Source: Sphaerolaimus hirsutus (taxonomy: Eukaryota > Nematoda > Chromadorea > Monhysterida > Sphaerolaimidae). From it: DNA of 64,000 nt. Where the stretch lies: contig OZ038459.1 of the NCBI GenBank assembly GCA_964036195.1, positions 2,477,206-2,541,205 of the forward strand, written 5' to 3'. The notes beneath the pieces are model-generated. The model worked only from the letters and a program-made list of their open reading frames with translations. It was not told the origin of the DNA and ran no database searches. Shown piece by piece: positions 1 through 10,097 of this stretch (its first letter is position 1; each line of letters begins with the position of its first letter). A program made the position numbers and the translations under genes.

Positions 1-628
1 TTTTTTTTAAAAAAAAGCGCTGGCAAAAATTTTTGTACCTATGCACTAGGTATTTTGCAATTTTTTCGCGCGCGAGCGCGCAATACCGCATGCAAATTGC
101 CATTGGTGGTAGTTTTCATTGGTATTGTGGCATTTTTAGTGCCATTGCTTCTATTACTGCATGGTATCATGTAATCATAAGTTGTGATAAGTCAGTCAAG
201 TATATAATACCCGGCCAATGTGCTTCAACACACTTTTCTACAGTGTGAAACATCAGTGTCATGTATTAGCCTTCTCTTATAGCCATATTTAAGAAGTATC
301 CCATGCTTAACTTCACTATAAGTCACGAAACATTCACAAACGGCGATATACATTACAAGTCAACATAAAATTGGATTTTTTTTCAGCAGAAATCAGGATT
401 TTTAATGCTATCTCATGATTACACAGCCATTCTATGACTATATATCATCACAAGTACTACCACTTGTCTGATATACCTGTATATATTGGCTCAGAACCAT
501 ATTTGGGAGCTGTTTAGGTAATGTCTTGACATTTTTTTAAAAAAAGCGAAAAAAGCGCGTTTTTTAAAAAAAAGCGCTTTTTTAAAAAAAAGCGGGGTCG
601 TTAAAAAAAGCGCTTTTTTCCATCCCTA
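1..628. mobile_element. Non-autonomous DNA element, truncated by the window edge (gcgctttttt family)
   Basis: The right end reads ccatcccta (620-628). The ends are filled with runs of the type gcgcttttttaaaaaaaagcg. The core (about 40-520) is repeated in inverted orientation at 23040-23560, with only scattered differences. The short ORF at 33-248 is matched by a similar ORF in the other copy, but both lie in repeat DNA and I do not call them genes. Confidence 0.7.
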
Positions 629-823
629 ATTAAGTATTTAAAATATCTATATTTTATTTTTTACATTTTTCATCGGGATATTTTTTAAATCTTTTCATTT
701 TTTTCAAAAAATTTTTATCTATTTTTATTCTATTTAAAAAAATATAATTTTCTCGTCACTTTTCCCTTTTTCACTTCACTTTACATTTCATCTCTCAACT
801 TCCCACCCCCCCCCCCAACCCAC

Positions 824-978
824 CATTACACGGGCATCCATCTTCATCGCTATAATCATCACAGTCCACCCTTCCATCACAGCGCGCGGAACTGGGCAGG
901 CAGGTGGCCGACGGGCCGCAGTACAGCGCCAAGGGGTTGTTGGAGCAATCGCCAGAGCACGAGCGCTCGTCCGACGCC
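824..978 (-). CDS. Exon 14: LDL-A module 8 (end) and module 9
   Basis: The C-run acceptor ccccccccag leads to RASDERSC, closing module 8. Module 9 follows: CSNNPLALYC, CLPSSARCDGRVDC and DYSDEDGC. The donor AAT-G|GTGGGT shows that further exons lie beyond the left edge. None are visible in 629-823. Confidence 0.8.
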
Positions 979-1004
979 CTGGGGGGGGGTTGGAAGTGAA
1001 AGTA

Positions 1005-1185
1005 CCTGGGGGTGGTAAAAGCTAGGGGTGGTAAAAACTAGGGGTGGTAAAAACTAGGGGTGGTAAAAACTAGGGGTGGTAAAAACTAGGGGTGGTGAAA
1101 ACTAGGGGTGGTAAAAACTAGGGGTGGTGAAAACTAGGGGTGGTAAAAACTAGGGGTGGTAAAAACTAGGGGTGGTAAAAAGCGC
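1005..1185. repeat. 16-bp tandem array in an intron
   Basis: About ten to eleven copies of the unit ctaggggtggtaaaaa, with rare a-to-g changes. It sits in the intron between exons 13 and 14, 27 bp upstream of the exon 14 acceptor. Confidence 0.9.
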
Positions 1186-1287
1186 TCATTTTAAACAGCC
1201 CCCGCTTTTAAAAAAACACACGATTTTTGTTGCTTTTTTAACAAATATCCAAACGTTTCAAATTTGCACATTCAAAACACACTGCAG

Positions 1288-1430
1288 TGCAACCTGGTGC
1301 CAGTCCCAGACCCTGTAAAAAGACACTGTAAAGTGTAACAGACCCAGTAAAGTGTAAAGGACTCTGTAAAGGGTAAAGGACTCTGTAAGTGTAAACGACC
1401 CTGTAAAGTGTTAAAGACCCTATAAAATGT
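1288..1430. repeat. Half copy of the 'gtaaagtg' foldback family
   Basis: Starts ccagtcccagaccctgtaaa and continues as repeated gtaaagtgt words. It matches one arm of the complete hairpin element at 26227-26414. The rest of the intron (1186-1670) shows nothing else recognisable. Confidence 0.55.
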
Positions 1431-1670
1431 CATGTGTATTCAAATCTTATTGTATCTTATCCAAATCTTATGTTTTTATATTTATTTAATTCGTACGTCC
1501 ACAAGTAAGGAGACATTCGCCTGCAGTGAAATTGAGCGGAAAAGGAAACTTTTAGAATGTGATGGCCCCTTCAAAAACGTCCAAAAAAGTGCGTGCCGGC
1601 CCCTTCTCCCCAAACCAGCGCAATTTTTCACACCATCAAACCTCAAAATAAAACCCCCACCCAAACCGAC

Positions 1671-1846
1671 CTGGGACAATCCGGGTACCCGTCACAAGCG
1701 TGGTCCTGGGGCAGGCACTTCTCGCCGGGCACGGCGGCGCGCTTCTTGGAGTCGGCGCCGCACCTGACCGCGCCCGACTGGTCGCACGAGCACAGCTCCA
1801 CAGACTCGTCGGACCCGTCGCTGCAGTCGGCGCGCCCGTCGCATAG
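1671..1846 (-). CDS. Exon 13: LDL-A module 7 (end) and most of module 8
   Basis: The acceptor gcccccccccag starts LCDGRADCSDGSDESVELC, which completes the module begun in exon 12. Module 8 follows (CDQSGAVRC ... CLPQDHACDGYPDCP), and the donor CCC-AG|GTCGGT leaves two bases completed by exon 14 to AGG. Confidence 0.85.
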
Positions 1847-2320
1847 CTGGGGGGGGGCAAGATCAGGTGTAAAGAATGGGGGGTTGGGGGGGGGGGGGTT
1901 GGGGGGGGGGGTAAAACCTGTGGTGGCCAATGGGCAGGGGTTTGCGTTACCCACTTTAGAACGCTCTAGCTACCTATCTATTTATTGAGAGTTGAACCCT
2001 CGAACCCTCCGAATCTTCTTCTAATTTTGAACATTCTTCCATCGCAGCAGAGTTTGAGCTATTTTGAACCAGTTTTGAAACTTGTTGCAAAAACGTATTT
2101 ACGTTTACTCGAAAATTACGTATACTCGAGTACTGAGTAAATTCCCTTACGTTTCCTTGAGGTAAAATTTCCCAAAAATACTCACTTTTAGGTTTTCCGG
2201 GACAGAGTAGTTTACTCAAGTTTAGTTCAGTAAAACAAAAAACTCACTTAACCAAGAAAAAAATACTTTACAGTCTCGTACACTTAAAAAAAGCTTGGTA
2301 AACTTAAAAACAACCCTTAC

Positions 2321-2490
2321 CTGCTCCCTAGGTATGCACCTCCTTTGTCCCCCCACACAAGTAAAGGCATTTTCCCGGTCGCACTCGACGCAGGCGGCTT
2401 CACATTCCGTGTACAAGCCGCTGCAGGCGCGCCGCCGCGGCACTTGGCTGCCGTCTGAACACGTCACCGTTTCGATGGGGTTGGGGGGTG
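2321..2490 (-). CDS. Exon 12: degenerate cysteine module and start of LDL-A module 7
   Basis: Ends with the strong donor CAG|GTAAGG after CIPREQ. It encodes TCSDGSQVPRRRAC, a divergent cysteine-rich stretch, then CDRENAFTCVGGQRRCIPREQ, the first half of a canonical module. The 5' boundary is less certain: acceptor cgaaag at 2491 keeps the phase, whereas ccccccag at 2504 is a better acceptor but would break it. Confidence 0.7.
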
Positions 2491-2853
2491 CTTTCGTTGC
2501 AGTCTGGGGGGTGTTTGAGGGTGAGGGGTTGGTTGAAAGTCGATTTAGTTTTTAAGCACCACGATTTTTTCAATGAACAGTGAAATAAACAGTGAAATGA
2601 ACATCAAGTCAGCCGAGTATACCTACAAACAAAGTTTTCTAAAGCTCAAAATCCTAAAACTCTACAACCACTTTGAACGCATTCGAGTTCACCGTAACAA
2701 GGCATTCTGACTAGACAGTTGACGGACATCCAATTCCAGTAAACTAAAATGGGTTCAACCTTATTAGGAGTTCTCCAAATCTTCCAAAACCACAAAACCA
2801 CCCCTAAATAGCAGCACCACCCTCAAACCATGCAAACCCCAACCCCAACTCAC

Positions 2854-2975
2854 ACCCGGGACAAGTGACCTCGTCCTCCCCATTGGGGCAGTCTGGCACG
2901 GCGTCGCAGCGCCGCTCGGACGACACGCAGCCGCCGCCGCACAGCATGGCGCCCTGGTCGCCGCACGACGCGCAG
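2854..2975 (-). CDS. Exon 11: LDL-A module 5
   Basis: The acceptor ccccactgcccag leads into CASCGDQGAMLC, GGGCVSSERRCDAVPDC and PNGEDEVTC, a full module. Donor GGG-T|GTGAGT. The exon ends in phase 1. Confidence 0.8.
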
Positions 2976-3305
2976 CTGGGCAGTGGGGATTGCGTGCAGA
3001 TTGGGCGTTTGAGTTGAGAATGGGGTGAGAGAGATCTGGGGCAGTACCGGACCGTGTAAAGTGTCAAGTAAGGTGCCAAATGTCATGTAAATCGTCATGA
3101 CAAAGTGTCAGTTGTCAATGATAGATGTAAAGTAAAGTGTCAATTGTCATGCAAAGTTCAGTAATAAAATCTTTTCTTATTGTTTTGATTGACACTTTAT
3201 TTGAAACCCCCAACTTTAAAAAAAACCTTTAAAAACCCCAGGTCGTTGAAAAAAAGATTTTTATCCCCAGGCCTCATTATCATCCATATCCACAGCACCC
3301 CAAAC

Positions 3306-3441
3306 TCGACGCACTCGCAGTTGCTCTCGTCGGAGTAGTCGACGCAGTCGGGCAGGCCGTCGCACAGCTGCCACGGCGGCAGGCACTCGGACAGCGAGGG
3401 GTCCGTCTCGTCGCGGCACAGACGCGCGCCCGACGCGCACG
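3306..3441 (-). CDS. Exon 10: LDL-A module 4
   Basis: Follows a long C-run acceptor. It encodes CASGARLC, CLPPWQLCDGLPDC and YSDESNCEC, a full six-cysteine module. The donor GTC-GA|GTTTGG leaves two bases, completed to GAC by exon 11. The frame is clear although the donor is weak. Confidence 0.8.
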
Positions 3442-3910
3442 CTGGGGGGGGGGGGGGGGTATTTGGGGATCACACTTAGTATGGAAATGTACCATAACCC
3501 ATCTGAATAATGAACCAAAATTATACAGGTTTTCATAATATTCATAGTTATCATAATATTTCGCTTCTACTATGGAATAATTACCTAATTAAAAAATTCG
3601 TCACAAGAGTTTATTCATTAAATTATGGTAAGATTCTTTGCGGTCCAACCAGTATATACAGTTAAAACATTTTTGAGGTTTGATGAATACTGGATGTTCT
3701 GTTTTGAAGGGTTTTTGGGTGACTTACTTTCTAATTTGCAAGCTGCTTGATTTATTAAAAAAATTTTACTTTTCGGTTGAAAACCCCCCTGGTTTTTTTG
3801 TTTGACTGGCAAAAAATGGAATTTAAAAAAACGTTCAAAATTTCAAAGAAAACCATCTTAACATCAAAACTCCGCCCCCAAAACCCCAACCCAACCCAAA
3901 CTGGACCCAC

Positions 3911-4045
3911 TTCCATCGCAAGCAGCCACCAGCTCGTCGCTGCCGTCCAGACAGTGCTCGTCGCCGTCGCAGCGCCACTCTACGGGAATGCACATGCGCG
4001 GGTTCCCGCTGCACTCGTGCTCGCTGCTCGCGTTGCACGCACGGT
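3911..4045 (-). CDS. Exon 9: LDL-A module 3
   Basis: Follows a C-run acceptor ending ccccacag. It encodes a complete module: [33 protein letters not shown]. All six cysteines and the acidic calcium ligands (D, D, D, E) are present. The donor GGA-A|GTGGGT leaves one base that exon 10 completes as ACG. Confidence 0.85.
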
Positions 4046-4431
4046 CTGTGGGGGGGGGGGGGGCTTGTGGAGTGGGAGCAATCAGGGGGTTGGGCGGGGG
4101 TTCAGTGTGGGGTTGCCAAACGCCCCAGGTGTGTATCTTCCTCGGGCCCCTCATCTATCCCGAGGCAAATCTTTGGCTATACCTCGAACCCTCCCCACAA
4201 AAAAAAGCGAACAGCTAGGTCTGTTTTTGAGCCATTTTTGATAAATTTTGCCCAAATTTTTGCTTAAAATGGCTAATTTACATACCTTGTTATTTACATA
4301 CCCCCCCCCCCAAAAAAAAAAAAAAATTAAGCTGTCACTCATATGTCATTTGATTTTTAAATGTAAAAAATAAACGTAAAAAATTCAAGCACCTCAAACA
4401 AGCATTCCCTACAACCCCCCCCCCAACCAAC

Positions 4432-4645
4432 TGCAATACAGCGTCTCATCCTCCCCACCAGGACACTTCCTAAATCCATCGCACATTTCATCCCCTCTGA
4501 CGCACAGCACAAACTCAGAGGAATCTGCCGCGGCGGCGCACTTGAAGGCAGTTTTGCAGTCGGCCGGCGTGCAGTCGAGCTCGTCGCTGCCGTCCAAGCA
4601 GTCGGGAAGCCCGTCGCAGCGACGACCGGCACCCAAAGTGTGCCC
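4432..4645 (-). CDS. Exon 8: LDL-A modules 1 (end) and 2
   Basis: The acceptor ccccaccacag starts GHTLGAGRRCDGLPDCLDG and continues to SDELDC, the calcium-binding half of module 1. A second module follows (CKTAFKC ... CDGFRKCPGGEDETLYC). The donor TGC-A|GTTGGT leaves one base, completed by exon 9 (A+AC). Module 1 spliced this way has five rather than six cysteines. Confidence 0.8.
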
Positions 4646-4942
4646 CTGTGGTGGGGCTATTTTTGCAGGGGGTCTCCGATGGGGGGGGGGTAACCTACAC
4701 CCCCCCAAATCGCCCAGCTATCTATCTGTGTCACAGGCAGCTCAGCTCACCTATCGGGAAGGCAAATTTTATGGCTACTACTATCCCGAGCCCCCCCCCC
4801 CCCCCAATCGGCCAGCTTTCTGGAACGATTTTTCGGAAATTTTACCTCAAAATAGCGAATTTTCATACCTTTTTTGATTTTGACCTTCAAAATCATTACT
4901 TCGTATGTTTGACACCCTAGTCCATATACCTAGACCTAGAAT

Positions 4943-5391
4943 CAGTGGCGTAGCCAGGGGGGGCGGGGGGGGCGGCCGCCCCCCCCCCCTTCCCGGGCCG
5001 GACATCAAAATTGCCGAGAATGCCACTTTTCTATACCGATTTTGTAGGTTGTTTTCACAAATTTTGCGCGCAAGCGCGCATTTTTTTCCTCGCAATCTCT
5101 GTTCTTGTTATGTACGTCGCATTAGTATAAATACCGCTTCAAATTACTAAATGCGGTACAAATTTTCAGACATCTAGGTACAAATTTTTTCTTATATTAT
5201 ACCCATTGGCGCCAACGCCGACGCAAATCACGCCATGGCGCGGCGCCTACGAATGGCGCCAGCGCCATAACTCCATTCCGCTATCATAGGGCCAAATTTT
5301 AGGGGGGGGGGGCGCCGCCCCCCCCCCGTTCGCCGGGCTCCGTATACAATCCGCCCCCCCCCCCCGCTCAAAAATCCTGGCTACGCCACTG
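4943..5391. mobile_element. hAT-like non-autonomous element, CAGTGGCGTAGCCAGG ends
   Basis: Inverted ends cagtggcgtagcca / tggctacgccactg, flanked by the exact 8-bp repeat cctagaat (4935-4942 and 5392-5399). The interior has G-run/C-run blocks, a gcgcgcaagcgcgc block and ggcgcc words. It has no coding capacity and sits in the intron between exons 7 and 8. Confidence 0.85.
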
Positions 5392-5884
5392 CCTAGAATG
5401 TAGGGTTTCACGACCGATAAAGGAAAAAATCTCAGGGCTCGTCATTAATCGCTCACCGAAAATTTCCCCCATCACACAAAAAAAAGAAAATTCACCGGCC
5501 CCATGCAAGGAGTATGGCTGGGACAAAAATCTGGTTTCGGGTGGTAGGGTATGTATTTACTTCCTTCTTTTTTTTGGGGGGGGGGGGTTCGGTAACGATT
5601 AATGTCTTTTTGTTGTTATTTGGATTATTGTTTGGATTTGTGGCATATGTGGACAAATTTAGTACCGTTATTGGGTACTTAAAAGCTTATTCTTCATTAT
5701 GAATATAGCGGAAATTTCTGACGATATAATAAACTCCCTCGTTCAACACCCCTCAAAATTGGCCCCATGAAAAACTACCCTTTCGAGAAAATACGGTATT
5801 TACATAACAATTTAATTGAATACATAAACCAAGGATGGAGTGAAAACGTTTTCCGACCGTTTTTAACCTTGAAAAAACACCGAC

Positions 5885-6345
5885 TAGGGTGTCAAATTTC
5901 CGTTTTCCGCAGGCAAATTTTTTCCGTTTTCCGTTCCGTTTTCCGGCTGCTGACTTTTTTCCGTTTCCCATTCGTTTTCCGCCCACTTCTTTTCCGTTTC
6001 CATTTTTTCCGGCTCATTTTCCATTTTCTGGCTAAATTTCCAGTTTTTCTGCCCTTTTCCCGTATTCCACCTCAATTTCCAGTTTTTCCGCCTTTTTTTC
6101 GTTTTCCTCCTCAAAATTTTCCATTTTTCCGCCCCATTATACCTTTTCTGGCTCAACTTTCTGTTTTCTGTTCCAGCCGAACTGGTAGATTGTCATTCAT
6201 GCAGATTGTCAATTATGTAAAAAAATTCTGTTTCCGTGCAAATTTCATTTTTCCGTTGCCGTTATTCCGGCCGCTGAAATTTTTTCCGTTTTCCGCCAAG
6301 TGCAATTTTTTTCCGTTTTCCGTAAAAAAAATTTTTGACACTCTA
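5885..6345. mobile_element. hAT-like non-autonomous element, TAGGGTGTCAA ends, word ttccgttttccg
   Basis: Ends tagggtgtcaaa / tttgacactcta. Flanks acaccgac (5877-5884) and acaccaac (6346-6353) agree at 7 of 8 bases. The body is a degenerate array of ttccgtttcc words, the complement of the array in 11558-12034. Its right end is 50 bp from exon 7. Confidence 0.8.
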
Positions 6346-6394
6346 ACACCAACCATCCTAATCAGTAATATACGGTAACCACACGCCCACGTAC

Positions 6395-6439
6395 CTCTGA
6401 ATCGGCGCAGGTGAAGCGCTCGGCACCGGAACAATCCTC
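6395..6439 (-). CDS. Exon 7: start of LDL-A module 1
   Basis: The acceptor cacaaacttcag follows a T-rich tract, and the donor GAG|GTACGT is strong. It encodes EDCSGAERFTCADSE, the first two cysteines of an LDL-A module that continues in exon 8. Phase 0 at both ends. Confidence 0.7.
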
Positions 6440-6806
6440 CTGAAGTTTGTGTGAAAAAAAATGTAGCACGCCACGGCGGATGAAATCGTTTCGGGACCAA
6501 TTCCGACAGTGGAGAAGTGAAAAACGGTTTGAGAAGTGAGAAGTTAAAACGAAGTAAAAAGTTTACTTCTCCACTTGCAGAATTGGCACAACGCCAATTC
6601 CAAAAAGCGCAAGTGACGAGTTGTAGTCGCGCGACAACTAAATTTGCAAATTATAAAATACTGATTTCCCTCCCGGGCTAAACATAAAAGATGCCAAGAT
6701 TGGCACTTTTATAGCGCTTCAGTAGATTGGTCAGTAGATTGTGTAGCGCATTTCCTCACTATAAATGTGTTGCCAGTAGTAATGGAATGGCGCCATGGCA
6801 CTGGGT

Positions 6807-7362
6807 AGGGTTGGGAACTGCTGCGGGTGTGCTGGTATCCACCAACAAATGTAGCTATAGCTGAGTAGGTGCAGTAGTAGGTTTAGTTTGGTTGTGTGAA
6901 CCAGTAAAGGTGTTGTTTCAATGATTGGTGATCATGCCTCATTTAAAAAGTAAGCTCATTTCAGTCAAATAAAGTCCCAGAATACAATCTTGGACCCGGG
7001 GTTGATGGACCCCCTCCTAGGTCTCTCCAAATACTATGTTTTATGTCACAATTCAATGGTCAGATTTTTTTGGAAGAACTGCTGCATTTCCACATGTGTA
7101 TTTGCACTTAGTTATACTCTTTGTGATAGATACACAACACTATGCTGTATTTTTGCAGTTTTATCCAATACCAGATGATTTTATTACCCAATACCTGACA
7201 ATTCTATTACCCGATACCCGACATTTGGACCAGAAAACCTGACCCGATACCCGACTTCAATACCCGAACCCGATACCCGCAAAATTTTTGGAACCGCTAC
7301 CCGACCCGAAATTTTTTGGACCCGATACCCGAACCTGAAAATTTTGAAATTCCCAACCCTCA
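6807..7362. mobile_element. hAT-like non-autonomous element, AGGGTTGGGAA ends, word acccgatacccg
   Basis: Left end agggttgggaac, right end gaaattcccaaccct, with the direct repeat cactgggt at 6799-6806 and 7363-7370. The right third (about 7195-7345) is an array of cccgatacccg words. The flanks carry ggcgcc words, so it appears inserted in an older element. The exact ends may be off by one to three bases. Confidence 0.7.
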
Positions 7363-7570
7363 CACTGGGTCCATGTGGAAATGCCAGCGCCATGACGCCA
7401 TTCCGTTATCACAAAGGCAAAATTTTAGGCGGCAGCACCGTCTAAACTCTAAAAACATTTCCCTACAAATTGGCAAATTTCCTAGTCACTTGTCCACCTG
7501 CAGAAATGGCGCCGGTTTGCAAAACCAGATAAATCAACGAATAGGGCAAAAAGAAAAAGAAACGAACCAC

Positions 7571-7615
7571 TGTGTTCTTGTCAGAATCGCCGTCGAGTGG
7601 ATCGTCCAACCGGCG
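7571..7615 (-). CDS. Exon 6: small acidic stalk exon
   Basis: The acceptor cacttttcacag is followed by 15 codons (RRLDDPLDGDSDKNT) and a weak donor ACA|GTGGTT. It is in phase 0 at both ends and fits between exons 5 and 7. Without cDNA it remains tentative. Confidence 0.4.
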
Positions 7616-7731
7616 CTGTGAAAAGTGGTTTTTGTCCGTTGTGGGAACATGTGTACTTGCACGCTAAATTTTTACGTAAACTTGTAAATTTATAGCGAAA
7701 ATCGCATTTCCCTTCATCGATCTGTACTCAC

Positions 7732-7767
7732 CTGGTACTCTACTGTGGTATTTAGACACAACCAGAT
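7732..7767 (-). CDS. Exon 5: small stalk exon
   Basis: A 12-codon exon (IWLCLNTTVEYQ) with a pyrimidine-rich acceptor ending gcatttag and a consensus donor CAG|GTGAGT. It is in phase 0 at both ends. NTT is a possible N-glycosylation site. It is short, so the call depends on the splice sites and phase agreement. Confidence 0.45.
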
Positions 7768-7769
7768 CT

Positions 7770-8243
7770 AAATGCTTTTAAAGAGAGAAAAACATTTTAT
7801 TGAGAAAACGTTGTCCAAACACACACGAAAGGTGACATTTTTTGGAATGACTGGTTCAGGGCCGTACCCTTCCCGGGGTGAGACCAGAAAGTGACCGGAA
7901 AATGTGACTTTTTCGGTGTCAGCGTAAAAAATTTTGCGCGCACGCGCATTTTTCACCCCACTACGGTATTATCATCAGATTCGCTCCATGTGGCAGCAAA
8001 TCATTCTAAATACACTTAATGTTGTGCTTTCTGCTGTTTTTGTATGTATATTTATATACATATACAGCGTTCCATGGCGCTGGCGCCAACGCCAATGGCG
8101 CCATGGCGTGGCGCCTACTAATGGCGCTAGCGCCATTCCGCCACTCTGTAGACAAATTTTTAGGGGGGGGGGCTGAGCCCCCCCCCCCGTTCGCCGGCCT
8201 CCGTAAACAAGCAGCCCCCCCGCTCAAAAATCCTGGATACGTC
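7770..8243. repeat. Degraded copy of the 4943-5391 family
   Basis: Shares the tcccgggg, ttgcgcgcacgcgcattt, ggcgcc-rich and C-run/G-run blocks and the end text aaaaatcctgg with 4943-5391. Its right end is interrupted by the 8244-9080 element. Confidence 0.5.
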
Positions 8244-9080
8244 TAGGGTTCAAACGGGACCAGTTTTTCGGACCGGAACCGGGACCGGGACCAGAAATTT
8301 TCTAATGTCGGGACCGGGACCGGGACCGGGACTGGGGGGTCGGGACCGGGTCCGGGACCGGGACTGGCTTTTTTCAATTGTCGGGACCGGGACCGGGACT
8401 GGGGGGTCGGTCCCGGGACTGGGATTTGCCGGACCATGTACCGGGACCACGGTCTCGTTTGAACCTATTGGTACATAATATCCGGCCAATGTTGTTCCAC
8501 ACACCTCCACTGTGTGAAGGACCACGCTCAATGTATTAGCCCTTTCTTGGAACATTATTCAAGTAATGCCCCCCTCAATTTTGGCCCTATAGTTAAGAAA
8601 TACAGCCATTTGTAGGCGCCAACGCCATGGCAGTATTGGCGCTGGCATTGGCGCCAATGTCTACTATCTAGGTATCTTTATATACCTATAAATATTTCAT
8701 ACTAGAATCGTGTTGGGGACCTTTCTAACGCTGTTTTATTACAGAAAAATACATGTAATCATTGGGTGGGTATTTGCGCGCTCGCGCACAAATTTTTTTT
8801 AGATGTGCCTACATAATCTTTAGAAAAGTGGCATTTCTGGCAAATTTATTGAAAAGGTCATTAAAAATACATTTTTCTTCATCCCTTGTCGGGACCACTA
8901 CAAAATTCCCGGACCGGGACCGGGACCGGGACTGGGTGGTCCGGACCGGGACCGGGACTGGCTTTTTTGAATTGTCGGGACCGGGACCGGGACTGGGGTG
9001 TCGGGACCGGGACCGGGACCGCCCCAGTCCCGACTTTTTGCCGAACCATGTACCGGGACCGCGGTCCCGTTTGAACCCTA
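8244..9080. mobile_element. hAT-like non-autonomous element, TAGGGTTCAAACGGG ends, word gggaccgggacc
   Basis: Ends tagggttcaaacggg / cccgtttgaaccctа-type (last bases tttgaacccta at 9070-9080), flanked by the exact 8-bp repeat gatacgtc (8236-8243 and 9081-9088). Both ends hold arrays of gggaccgggaccggg. The central core (8465-8550) resembles 197-275 of the unrelated-looking element at 1-628. Confidence 0.85.
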
Positions 9081-9137
9081 GATACGTCCCCGGACTGGTT
9101 TAAAGTATTTTGACATCCCTAAGTAGTATGCACTCAC

Positions 9138-9253
9138 ATTTGGGAGCTCCAAAACAGGGTATTGGGCCACGCCGGAGCCGGGCGAGGAGCCGATCTCGGG
9201 AAAATCGGGGGTGTATGGTTCGGGTGAAGTTCCCTCAGTTTCAGCTTCAGTGT
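9138..9253 (-). CDS. Exon 4: extracellular stalk
   Basis: The acceptor ttttctcgcag and donor AAT|GTGAGT are both strong. The first two bases complete the split codon from exon 3 (G+AC). It encodes a Thr/Glu/Pro/Ser-rich stretch (begins TEAETEGTSPEPYTPDF), typical of a flexible stalk. It lies between two gggacc-type DNA elements (8244-9080 and 9586-10056), so the exon is bracketed by insertions. Confidence 0.7.
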
Positions 9254-9585
9254 CTGCGAGAAAACGTTTTTTTTACGAACTCGTTCCTCCAACGTTACAC
9301 GTTCGAACCCTTTCAAATCCTGACCCCACATTTTATTAGGACAACACATTCGTCCTGCATAATGACTGCATGACGCGCGTGCCGAAATCTTTTTTAGGGA
9401 AACACACTCGAAATACAAGTCCGACAAACACAAGTGCATGACGTTTTGCCCATTTTAACCGATAAAATCACTAGTTCATGTGTCTTATTGGCCATTTTGC
9501 ACGAGTTCATATGTCTTTTTTCAGCTATATTTGTACTTAAATACTCATTTTTAGCAATGTTTCCATTGTTTTAAGGACTTTTTAC

Positions 9586-10056
9586 TAGGGTTCAAACGGG
9601 ACCAGTTTTCGGGACCGGGACCGGGACCAGAAATTCGTCAATGTCGGGACCGGGACTGGATGGTCGAGACCGGGACAGGGACCAGGAATTTTCGAATGTC
9701 GGGACCGGGACCGGGACCGGGACTGGGGTGTTGGGAGCGGGACTGGGAATTGTCGGGACCGGGACTGAGTCATCAGAAATGGATTTTTTCGGGGAAATCA
9801 ACACTTATAATGCTATCTATAACATCATAAAGTACTACTGCTGGTCTCGTCTACCTGTATTTGTTGTCTCGCGACTATATTTAGCAGCGTGGGAAAAATT
9901 TTGAAGAAGGGATGGAAAAAAACGACATTTTTTCCATCACTTATCGGGACCACTATAAACTTCCGGGACCGGGACCGGGACTGGGGCGTCGGGACCGCCC
10001 CAGTCCCGACTTTTTGCCGAACCAGGTACCGGGACCGCGGTCCTGTTTGAACCCTA
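9586..10056. mobile_element. hAT-like non-autonomous element, TAGGGTTCAAACGGG ends, word gggaccggg
   Basis: Ends tagggttcaaacggg / ctgtttgaaccctа-type (last bases gtttgaaccctа equivalent at 10045-10056), flanked by the exact repeat ctttttac (9578-9585 and 10057-10064). Same word array as 8244-9080. Core segment 9800-9880 resembles about 400-500 of the 1-628 element. Confidence 0.88.
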
Positions 10057-10097
10057 CTTTTTACCCCTTTTCTGCTTTCTACACCTTGAAAAAACCT

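Noticed and set aside
33-248. Small conserved protein (71 codons, also at 23331-23546)
   Set aside because: Both lie in the core of the same non-autonomous element. Similarity reflects the DNA repeat; there is no sign of codon-level conservation.
8250-8555. Pro/Arg/Ser-rich proteins from gggacc and ggcgcc arrays
   Set aside because: Long ORFs on both strands are produced by the word arrays themselves.
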